Source: Stentor roeselii (Eukaryota; Ciliophora; Heterotrichea; Heterotrichida; Stentoridae). From it: DNA of 64,000 bases. The stretch covers positions 1 through 64,000 of the forward strand of contig RSEH01000262.1 in assembly GCA_006503475.1 (NCBI GenBank). The letters are read 5' to 3'. The notes beneath the pieces are model-generated. The model did no database searches, had not been told where the DNA came from, and was given only the letters and a program-made list of their open reading frames with translations. How positions within the stretch are numbered: the first letter of the stretch is position 1; each line of letters begins with the position of its first letter. Below, piece by piece: positions 1 to 10,093 of the stretch. Position numbers and translations under genes: made by a program.

Positions 1-480
1 ATTTATTATAATGGAATATTTATAAATTTTATACAAAGTAGGGAAATCAAGCACTTTCAAGATGTTTTTCTTTACTTGAAAGCAGATTATTGTAAAATTC
101 AATATTTCTGTTCTTTGGCTATCAAAGCTAATCTTATGATAAGTTAAACAAATTTATATCAGTAGTAAATACTTTGTTAATGTAGTTTTATTTTAAAATA
201 CAAGAAACTTTTAATTATAAGTTTTTCTCATTTTAAGTATTTTATTATTTTCGAGTTTTTGGTAGATAAACACGAAAGTGCTATTAAAAGAGCTAGTAGA
301 ATACTGAGAAAATAAATTGTCTTTGAATTTTATTGAATTTAGTGGAGTTTAATCGATGAATTTGTATTAACTACTATAAATTTACAATTATATATGTTAA
401 TATAATTACTCAAGTGATAAATTTAAGAATTTAACCCTATTAACTTGCTTAGTTCTTTTCTTTTAAGACTAATCAATCTC
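1..480. repeat. Diverged copy of the region upstream of the WD40 gene (paralogous segment, left copy)
   Basis: This stretch aligns along its length with 8940-9410. Shared blocks include the opening ATTTATTATAATGGAATAT, ATACAAAGTAGG, TTTTTCTTTA, AGTAAATACTTTGTT, and weaker similarity up to about base 480. In the right copy the block starts directly at the complement of the WD40 gene's start codon. The left copy therefore probably abuts the start codon of a paralogous minus-strand gene lying just outside the window. That outside gene is inference. Confidence 0.75.
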
Positions 481-2705
481 AATTTGATGAGTCATAATAA
501 TTCGAGGCTAATATCACGTTTTTATCACTAATTTCAACTATATTAACTATGTAAATCGAAAATTTATTCTGAATCTATTGTCAAACTTTGCGTGTTTTCA
601 AACTCTAAATATTCTCAAAATATTTCTTTTCTTGTTTATTCATAAAAATTTTCTTTAACACCAAGGTTTCTCTTCATGCTTCTTTTATTCAATGTTCGAA
701 TTTCCTGCTATTGAATGCTTTTCGACTTTTTGATTTTAAAGTATAGTGAACTTTCAAGTGTTGTTTGCTTCTAAATCTTGGGATATTTCTTTGAATGGGT
801 TAATGCTGAAGACCTAATATTCTGCTAAGGTGCAAATCTTGAAGAAGTTTATGCACTTGAAGCTCGATTTAAAGATTTGAAGATTTGAAAATTAGAAAGT
901 GTGTTTTAATCAGCTAAGAATAATTGATATGAAGATTAAAAAATCAAAAATCAAACCTTAATTTAGGACAGAACACCTTTAAACTAGAATCTGAAGAGAC
1001 TACTTAGATTTTAAAAACTCATAATGAACAGAAATTTTAAAATATTGGCAGGTTTTGGATTTAGTAGCTTTATGAAGAAAAGATCATAGTTTCATGATAT
1101 ATCGAAACTTTTTGCCTTGGAAAAACAAAAATTCATATAGAGATTTAAATTCCTTAACAGTGATTTGAATGGCCAAACAAATGTGTCATCTGACCTGAAA
1201 GAGTCCCTCATTGAGCCTAGGCCTTCAAAGCTGGAGAAATAGTGGAACTTGAAGGGGATAAAGTTAAAAAATCGGTATATCCTCAGATAAGCCTGCTATT
1301 AGCCAGACCAGTGGTAAGCAAATAGTTTCTCTTATTCCAATCTGTTTATAGTTAGATAATCGTATAAAATATAAAAAAACAAGTGATTATTTTAATCATA
1401 ATCTAATCATCTCTGCATATAACAATGATATTATATACTAAAAACTCTATAACTTAAATATTTACCATAAATATCTGGACAAAATGCAACCTAAATATAA
1501 AAATGTAATAAACATTATAATCATCAATAAAAAATACAAAATTTACTATTAGCCAAGCATGAATATTACTAATTTCGTGATTGTTTTTGCAGAGCTTTAA
1601 AAAGATTATCATATTAAAGCCATGAGCTTATCCCTATGCTTAAGCCTCGAAGCTTCTACTCGATCTAATAGATAATTTTATCTAAAAATCATTAAGAAAC
1701 AATTCTATATATAAAGCCATAGCCTACTCTCTACCTTTAAAACTAAACTTATCATTCAATGACATAGACTATTTTAAATAAACCACTAACAATCATCAAA
1801 AAATTAACTCGATGAATAAACTAAGCTCGAAGTGTTCTCTTTGTGTACAAAATACCCATAAATCACTTTTATAATAGTTTTGGATGAGTATCAACAAATA
1901 ATTGAATCTTCTTATTGCTTAGAATTTGAAAATTAGAGTTTTATTTCTCGAACTCTTAATATCTGAAGTACTGAACCTTGATTTAATTCAAGGACTTTAG
2001 AATTTTTGTATTTTTTATAAATTAGATGTTCTGGTAAGTGAGATTAGTTGCTTCATTTGTTTAGGTCTGCGAAAGATAGTAAAGATATCAAAATTGAGTT
2101 CATTTATTTGTTTACTAGTTTTACATGTTTTCTTTAAGTTTTCTAGATGTAATCATTAGAATATTTACGATTAAGTATAATAAAAGTTTCTTTATTTACT
2201 CTGGTCTATAGATCTTGAAGAATGAGATTTCAATGATTCTCTAAAAATTTTCTTTATTTTCTCGGGTTTATAGATCTTGAAGAATGAGATTTCAATGATT
2301 CTCTAAAAATTTCTTTATTTACTCGGGTCTATAGATCTTGAAGAATGAGATTCCAATGATTCTCTAAAAATTAACTTTTTAAGGTCTACAGATGTGAAAT
2401 TCTTTTATAATTAAGCTTGCCTAAATAAGCGCTATATATTAGAAAGGAAAAGTAAAATTCACTTATGAGCTACTTTCATCCAAATACTCCAAAAAAAATA
2501 ATTAACTTTGAGTACTTTTTAGCATCAATTTTTGCAAGATTTGAAAAAAATCAGAGTTTTTGTAAAGTTTTTAGATTTATTTGATAAAATTTGTATGGCT
2601 TATGTGATCTGATGATTTGGTAATTAGTTCTAATAAATGCTGTCATATAATAAAAATGTAAAATCTTCATACTGAATCTAATATATCCTGTTCGATAATA
2701 AAAAT
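481..2705. other. AT-rich gene-free stretch
   Basis: No convincing reading frame longer than about 60 codons is seen on either strand, and no RNA gene is recognised. It contains a three-copy tandem repeat (2187-2371) and a small GC-richer patch near 1170-1320 that resembles decayed coding sequence. The rest is homogeneous AT-rich DNA. Confidence 0.7.
2187..2371. repeat. Three-copy tandem repeat, period 61-62 bp
   Basis: Three near-identical units follow one another. Each contains TATAGATCTTGAAGAATGAG then CAATGATTCTCTAAAAAT. The GATCTTGA anchor falls at 2211, 2273 and 2334, giving periods of 62 and 61 bp. Copies differ by only a few substitutions, so the expansion looks fairly recent. Nothing in it appears coding. 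Confidence 0.9.
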
Positions 2706-3581
2706 ATGAAGAAATCTCAAATTCATTCCTGGAAAACCAGTGAAAAAGACACTTGCACTCTTTGTTTTGAAGTCTCTAGTACACTAGCCTCATTGCCAAA
2801 CTGCAATCATTGTATTTGCAAGACATGTTTCAAAAATGACATCGAGCCAAAAGCTCTTGAATCCAAAGCCTTATCTATTGGGTGTCCAAGCCACGGCTGC
2901 ATATCAGTATTTCCTTCCAATATGATATTCACTATTTTCCCCGAATCTTCAAAAACAGAAAACAACAACATATCAAGTCACCAAAATCCAAACTCCCAAA
3001 AATCCCAAATAACAAAATGCCCCAAATGTAAAATTTGGATTGAAAAACTTGATATAAACCGTAATATATACTGTAAAAAATGCAATCTGGAGTTTTGTTC
3101 GATTTGTGGAAAATCAGAAAATCATGGTTATTTGAATTGCTTGAAACAGTCGAAGAATGACATGTATTACATTGTCTTAGCCCTTTATTTGATGTTTTTT
3201 CCAATCAGTTCGTTATTTTCTTTAACTTTTTGGTTTTACTTTGAAGGAGACAATAAGAATTTATACAAAAATCCTGGGCGGATCAAAAATAAATGTGTTA
3301 ACATTTTAATTTTTGTTTCATTGACGATTGCATCAGTTTTAATTTACTTGATTGTGATTGTACTGATACCTTTTGTCTTTGCAACAATAATAATAGTGGA
3401 TATTTACGATCGAATTATGAAATATAACGAAAGTCTTGAGATACTTGGTGTATTTGCATTATTAATTTTAATTATTCCTCTTTCTGCGATAGGAATAGTG
3501 ATATTTGTCTTGTTTTACATTTTTTCACCATTTATTGGCATTGCTTTACTGATATTCAAGCTTATCGTAATGCGCAGTTAG
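2706..3581 (+). CDS. RING/IBR (RBR-like) zinc-finger membrane protein
   Basis: This 291-aa protein begins with a RING1-like zinc module: C17, C20, C33, H35, C38, C41, C60 and C65, with the C-x4-C last pair typical of RBR RING1. A second module, C105, C108, C123, C126, C131, C134, H140 and C145, has the look of an IBR/RING2 unit (CPKC, then CKKC and FCSICG). Three to four hydrophobic segments follow between about 153 and 288, so it is probably anchored in an internal membrane like RNF19/RNF144-type ligases. In RING2 the usual catalytic Cys of the GCNHM motif aligns with N118, and there is no separate middle IBR. It may act as a plain RING ligase or scaffold rather than a cysteine-relay enzyme. 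ATG follows AATAAAAAT. It stands alone between two deserts. Confidence 0.75.
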   Translation: MKKSQIHSWKTSEKDTCTLCFEVSSTLASLPNCNHCICKTCFKNDIEPKALESKALSIGCPSHGCISVFPSNMIFTIFPESSKTENNNISSHQNPNSQKSQITKCPKCKIWIEKLDINRNIYCKKCNLEFCSICGKSENHGYLNCLKQSKNDMYYIVLALYLMFFPISSLFSLTFWFYFEGDNKNLYKNPGRIKNKCVNILIFVSLTIASVLIYLIVIVLIPFVFATIIIVDIYDRIMKYNESLEILGVFALLILIIPLSAIGIVIFVLFYIFSPFIGIALLIFKLIVMRS

Positions 3582-6500
3582 ATTTAATTAGATTGAAAAC
3601 ACATTTTTTTAATAATTTGAATTAATCTTCACGGAATTAGTATCTTTGTAATGAATATGCATAATTATTCTATATTTGAAAGAATCTCAAAACTCAATTC
3701 CTTATGTTTGATTTAAGTAATAAGTAATCTTACTATTTTCATCTCAGTGTTAAATAATTAAACACTCAAAGGCATTTAATGTCGGAATTTTATTTCTTAA
3801 ACATTAGAATTTTCGACTTTAAGTATTCTTTAATAAGATAAAGACAACTGAGGTATCTTTTAAATAAAAGAAATGATTATGAGCTAGATAGTTATAAAAT
3901 GAATTGTTAGGGTTAGGTTTAATTGAAATAATAATAATGTTCTATAAACAATATTTTATCATTAAAATCAACACTGCATCATGTTTTAATAAAAAATGAC
4001 TTTTAAGCTGAAAACAAATTGGTACAATATCTTAAAGCATTTCCAATAAACTGCAACTATCAATATATACCTTGGGTGATTTAATTTTATCAATATTATC
4101 AAATACTGAGATTATGATTTTAATTAAGTATTTATGAAGAATTTTTAGATTTAGAACCTTAATTGAATTAAATTTATTGCTTATTAATCACCCCTATTGA
4201 TATTGAATATTAGCTGATGATAATCTATGACATTCGATATATAGCATAATCGCTAATTTTCACTTTTGGAAGTATTTTTATCTATGGATTCAAGTTTTTT
4301 ACTCGAAATTAAATAATATTCATAATTTATGATGGTGTGCGCTCAATCAATTCATCATTATAAAAATTTTATTAACAATAGTGGAATTACAGTCTAGTTC
4401 AAAAGATGAAGAATTGATTTTTTAATAATTTATAGATTCAATTTCTTAATCTGCCTAATATTTTATAAGTTAGTAGCCTAGTTAATACTGCATCAGGCAC
4501 AATAAGTCAATTGGCTTATATATCAGTGAGATAACTTGGTTATAATAATTAAAATTCATCTCATTCTTCTAATTTTCCCTCATTTCAGATGATTGATTTA
4601 CTTGGAGACCAATATTATAATTTAACCAAATATTTCAGAATTTTTCATATACGATATCATCGATCGCCAGTTATAATACAGTAGATTTCTTTCAGATAAC
4701 AAGTTTAAAATTACTGTAAATTTTAATTCTTAAGTTACTATCTGTGATTTGGATCATAACTATGAAGATTTTTACTAGCATCGAACTAGTAACTCAGACA
4801 TTTTAGTGGTGATCATCAGAAATACAGATATGAAAGAAACTGTTTTAACTGCTTCATTTATTTAGAAAATAACTTATTTAGTAGTTTTAATACTGAAAAA
4901 TGTAAAATCTAGATAAGACCCAACCTAAATTTCAATCACTTCAGTTGTAAGCAAAAGGAATTCCTCATGACTTTTGCAAAGAAGTCAAAATAAATCTCGT
5001 AATTTAAAGATTTCAGGATTAAGTACTTGTAGAACAAGTTAAAATTTAAAAATTACAACTTCTGGCTCACAGTTATGATTAATGAGTTTCACTTTTACAA
5101 TCTACCAAAAACTTAAGACTATTAGTGAATTAAATAATTTTTTATAAGTAATACAGGCATATAAGTTATAAATATCATAAAATCTTGTATTTTATGCTTG
5201 ACGATAACTGAGTTTTAATTCATTTTAAACAACAATCCTATATTAGAATAGAAATAGATTCATCCTGAGGTGATGCCTTAATAAAATATCATCATCGGTT
5301 AATAAAAGTGCTTGGAGTAGCAGTTATATGAAAGAACTTGATTCTCATGTATTAATCAGTATTTCATATCTCTTTATTTATGATATGCCTAAATCTTGCA
5401 GATGATATTAATCACTTTACTGTTAATATTTTTATGGGATTTGTTAGAAGGTTTATTACTTAAATCCTGAACAACTATATACCTTGAGAAAGCTGAGATG
5501 ATAGACCTGGACATTGTTTTATTTTATATCTAAGGTTTTTGAGAGAGAATTTCATTTAAATTAAGATTAATTCAATGATTTGGTTATCAATTACTTGAAA
5601 TATAAAGCTGTGACTCAAAAACTGATTTATTTATGAAAGGAATTCAGATAACTTGAATCAAGTTTATGATTTATCTAAGACAAATCTCGAGAATGTGAAA
5701 ATGTTTTAATTTAATAACTTATAGTATGAAATTGAAATCAATAGTTTTTGAATTTTAATGATTTAGGGTAACTTAAATAATTGGCTCTTCGAACTTAATT
5801 TAGACTGTACCAATTATTATCTTATATTAGATTTATTGCTATAAATTAATCTAAAAATTATTTGAAGATTCGCTAATGTGAATGCTAATATTTGTATTTT
5901 TCAATAAATAAGAGAATATAAGCTTAATGAAAACAGAAGATAATTTTTTGATAATAATTAGTTCATAAATAATATTTTGAATAATCGCAGCATGAATATA
6001 ATCTCTCAATAAATCCATTTATAAGTAGTAGTATTTCAAATAAACTTGAAATAGTTTTACCATTTTCGAAAATAAATTTTTGATTATAATATTCATTAGT
6101 TAATTAGAAATTATATATTTTATTTAAAAATATCAGATGGATAATAATCTTTGATATTAGTTGAAAAATGCTTCTTGTATTCCTATCTGAATCCATGCTA
6201 TCTATATTTTTGTAACAAAATATAGTACTCATTAGAACCATGAAATTAATAATCCTGAATTATTTTTGCACTTTATGAACCAATTGAAAACGATAAAATT
6301 GAGGGATTTTCCAGTATTTTATTATTAACTTAGAAACTGGCAGATATTCATTTACTTAATTAAGTATTAGGGTGTATGATCAGTATGATTTTCATCGAAA
6401 CTTGTAGATAATTCAAGATGATATAGATTTGATTATATTAGATACTTTTAGGTGGAAATCAGCTGAGTTTTTAGATTGAGTGATTGGATCACAATCAAAG

Positions 6501-6971
6501 TATTATTGACTTAGAATCTTTGTATTTCAAGGTGATATTCATGGATTTCTAAAGTTTAATCAAATTTCTCAAATTTTGACTTAGTTATATTTTAAGGAAG
6601 TCTTTGTATAATTTGTATTAATCTTCACATGAATAAATTTCAAATTTTGTCTTCGTTCAAAAATTTCTCTTTTTTAAAGAAAATTAATGGAAGAAAAAAG
6701 AATTTAAAGAAATGTATATCTTAGTGAATTTTAAGCATATTATTGAAGAAGTGGAAGATTTCTTCATTTCATTAATAATTCATTTGAATGAGTTAAGGAT
6801 AAGATGTTCAAATAAATTAACTTTTCTTATTTACATATCAAGTTTACTCTAACAATCGATTTATTTAAAATTCTTACAATAAACTCTTTATTCTTACTAA
6901 TTAAGACTTAGTTAAGGAAGCCATTTCTAAATTTAAGTGATAATAAAACAAAATCTTAAAATCGGAATTAA
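3582..6971. other. AT-rich gene desert, 3.4 kb
   Basis: No supported coding region, tRNA or structured RNA is seen. Stops are dense in all frames. The length is unusual next to the compact genes later in the window. It could be simple non-coding DNA, the remains of lost genes, or retained germline-limited sequence; nothing in it decides between these. Confidence 0.6.
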
Positions 6972-8939
6972 TCATAAAATAAAATCTCCTTCTGTCAATC
7001 TAAACTCTCTGTTTTTATTCATGTATTTTAGTTCTTTCAAACTTTCTATGTTAAACTCATTTTCTTCCTCTTTTGTATTCAATATTCTTAAACCTGATTT
7101 TCCATCTTTTAAAACGATATAATCAATAGATCTGAACCAAAATAATTGATAAAAAAACAGCTTACTGATTTTTCTCATAGTTTTCAAGTTATTCCAAACA
7201 AAGACATCCAATGCATCATCCAAAAAAACAAAACTATTCTTTCTAAACTTTCCAACCCTTATTTGTCTATTGTGAGTCAATAAAATCTCTGAATTTCTCA
7301 AATCATGTACAATCGATTTTTCATTTTTAATTATATCACTCGAATAGCACATCACTTCCCAATTTGTGCTTACAAATCGAATTGGAAAAACTCCAAAAAA
7401 GTACTTTTTCTTTATTTTCAAACAATCAGTTTCAAGACAATAAATGAACCCTTTACCAGTTCCACACAAAATGACTGTACTTGTAAATACTAAATAGCAA
7501 ACTTCACTTTCAAATGACCTGCAGGAAATATGAGAGTTCGAAATAAGACTGTATAAGTAAACTCTTTCAAAACCAAAAGCAATCAGCTTCAGTTTGATTG
7601 AAATTGATAAAATAAATGAATCAAATATTATATGGTTGGCAGCTTTTATTAGTTTTTGAGATGAAAGATCGAAACATTCAATGCTTTTTAATATAGCACT
7701 TGAATAGACTTTATTTTTCAGTAGTTTTACACAGAAAACTGGTTGTTTGAAATGATCAAATACTATTAGAAGGGAAAATAAGGATAAACTCCAAACTTTT
7801 ACAGTGCTATCATGAGATCCTGAAACGAATTTTGAAGTTTTTGAACAAATGTCTATTGAGATTATTTGTTTTGAATGGGCTTTAAAAATTTTGAAGAGTT
7901 GAAATTGTTTTAAAACTTGAATAAATCCATCTTGATGCCCAGTCAATAAAGTATCAGTTTCTTCTATAAGACTGCTACACCATAGTTGTTTTCTGTATTG
8001 TTTTATGATAAAAGGAGACTTATGTTCAAGTTTGAACTTTTGAATAGATCCATCATAGGTTGAGCAGATGAAAAACTGATCATTTTGGATGAATCTTGAA
8101 AACATTACTTCAGAATTAGTAGTAATTTGAAATGCCAAAGTATTTTTCAAAATGTTCCAAACTTTGATATATCCGTGTTGTGATCCACTTAAAAAGTATT
8201 GAGAGTTTACAGAAAGCATCAAAGAAAAGATTGGCCCATTAAAAGTTTTAAAGGTTTTTATGAGTTTTTTGGTTTCCAAATTGAAAAGACAAATTGATGA
8301 ATCATAGGAACCAGTTATGCATCGATTTGATTTTATATCAATTGCTTTCACTATTGATTCATGATAATTAAAAGATGCAATTTGATTGAAACTCTCAAGA
8401 CTTAAAATTCGGACACTTCCACATTCGCTTCCGACAACAATTATTTTAAGATTTTCTTCAATCGAAATTGAACTTGCTCGAGACATATGAGACTTTAAAA
8501 AGAGAGTGAAACCTTTATGAATAAATTTTTTGAAATATTTGAACTTGGTTACCTGCTTGATTGTTTGTTGATTGTAAATCATTGTAATAATTTTTATAAG
8601 TTGAGAGTGAGTACTAAAATCGAATTGTGTATTTATATTGAAATTAAGGTAAATTTTGTAAAGTTTTATGGGAGGTATAAGAAAAGTGTTTTTAATATTT
8701 CGACTGAGGTTTTGAGTGTTTTGGTCTAGTTTAGTGATTGATGACTTTATAAAGTTTATTCTTTGTTTAATTTGATTTATCGTGATTTTATTTTCGATTT
8801 TCTGTGATTTAAATTCTCTGACTGCTTTGATTATATGATTTAATGGTTTTAGTAGATGCTCTCTTATTTCTAAATGATTTATTGTTTTTTCTTGACAAGT
8901 GCATTTGAAAAATTTTTTTTCTGACGTCACCCTGAACAT
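6972..8939 (-). CDS. WD40-repeat protein with N-terminal coiled coil
   Basis: The 655-aa product has a Lys/Gln-rich helical N-terminus (about 20-105), with a CTC near residue 13, followed by WD40-type blades from about 145 to 600. Typical blade endings include the GSYDSSICLF, GSQHGYIKVW and GSHDSTVKVW stretches. It probably forms one or two beta-propellers used as a protein-binding scaffold; no catalytic domain is seen. The gene ends in TGA, which supports use of the standard code. The start at 8939 is supported because the DNA just upstream is a duplicated block that begins exactly there. A paralogue is expected left of the window. Family function is not known. Confidence 0.8.
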   Translation of the reverse strand: MFRVTSEKKFFKCTCQEKTINHLEIREHLLKPLNHIIKAVREFKSQKIENKITINQIKQRINFIKSSITKLDQNTQNLSRNIKNTFLIPPIKLYKIYLNFNINTQFDFSTHSQLIKIITMIYNQQTIKQVTKFKYFKKFIHKGFTLFLKSHMSRASSISIEENLKIIVVGSECGSVRILSLESFNQIASFNYHESIVKAIDIKSNRCITGSYDSSICLFNLETKKLIKTFKTFNGPIFSLMLSVNSQYFLSGSQHGYIKVWNILKNTLAFQITTNSEVMFSRFIQNDQFFICSTYDGSIQKFKLEHKSPFIIKQYRKQLWCSSLIEETDTLLTGHQDGFIQVLKQFQLFKIFKAHSKQIISIDICSKTSKFVSGSHDSTVKVWSLSLFSLLIVFDHFKQPVFCVKLLKNKVYSSAILKSIECFDLSSQKLIKAANHIIFDSFILSISIKLKLIAFGFERVYLYSLISNSHISCRSFESEVCYLVFTSTVILCGTGKGFIYCLETDCLKIKKKYFFGVFPIRFVSTNWEVMCYSSDIIKNEKSIVHDLRNSEILLTHNRQIRVGKFRKNSFVFLDDALDVFVWNNLKTMRKISKLFFYQLFWFRSIDYIVLKDGKSGLRILNTKEEENEFNIESLKELKYMNKNREFRLTEGDFIL

Positions 8940-9410
8940 ATTTATTATAATGGAATATATAATTTTTATACAAAGTAGGAATATTAAGTTTTTTCAAGAT
9001 ATTTTTCTTTAATTGAAAACAATATCTCTTTATAAGTTCAATATTTTGCTATTTTGTTATTAAAGTTAATTTCAATGATTTAGCCAAAATTACATCGCTA
9101 GTAAATACTTTGTTTATGCAGCCTTATTTACAATACAAAAAATGCTCATAAAGGTTTTTCTTCTATTAAGTAATTTATTATTTTAAAGTCTTTGCAGGTA
9201 AATTCGAGAGTATAATTCAAAGCGCAAATACAATAATGAGGAAATGAATAATATTTGAATTTTGGATCGTATCTAAAAATTGGTGAATTGTATTATTTAG
9301 CTCAAGTTATACCAATTCTATATGTTTATCAAAGATTACTCAAGAAGATATATAAAATAATTTAAAAGTACTAACATTCTGCCTTTTTCATTAAGTAATA
9401 ATCAATATCA
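8940..9410. repeat. Diverged copy of bases 1-480 (right copy), includes the WD40 gene's upstream region
   Basis: The block starts at the base after the WD40 gene's start codon on the plus strand and matches 1-480 with many substitutions and small gaps. Shared blocks include ATTTATTATAATGGAATAT, ATACAAAGTAGG and AGTAAATACTTTGTT. This indicates an old segmental duplication that carried a promoter region as well as, probably, a gene. Confidence 0.75.
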
Positions 9411-10093
9411 ATTACACTAAACATCTAGCTTAAGTAAGAGCAATGTAAACTATTTTGAATATAAAGTAAGAAAAATATATAAGAAATTTTATTTAACTCA
9501 ATAAAAATGAATTTAAAATTTATAAAATACGATACAGCTAATCCATGATGAATAAAATAATTTATGAAAAAAATGATTCATTTCAATAAAATAATGCAAT
9601 TCTTCGAGCATAAGTGATAAATTTAATAGATCATATCATTAAGCTTGTGCAGTTTTCAAATCACATCATATATTATTATCATTAATTAAATATAAAACTA
9701 GTGAATTAAAATGATCAATAACATTTGATTTACTAGTAATAATTTAAAAGGAGATAAATTCCTTATCATTTGGACAATTGACTCAATATAATCAATAACA
9801 GTTTGGTTAGCTAGTAATAGCTCCAAATAACTTGACCAATATCATTAAAATCCTTTAAAACAATTCAAGAGAGTTTTACCTAAAAAAATCTAATTGATTC
9901 TTAATTATTTATGTCCCAGTCTCAGTATAATTTAAATCAACATCTCTTGGCAATTCAATAAATCTTTAATCAATTATATTTTACTAAATCTATCATAAAA
10001 TCAAATAAACCCTCCCATCCCTCTAATATTAATCAATCCTAATACTCTCAATACTCACTTACAAAGCTGAAAGATTGATTATTTATGTTAAAC
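9411..10093. other. AT-rich intergenic stretch
   Basis: No gene is seen. The last 130 bases before the carboxypeptidase stop are rich in A and C on the plus strand, that is G/T-rich downstream of the stop on the coding strand. The same pattern recurs after other minus-strand stops in the window. Confidence 0.6.
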
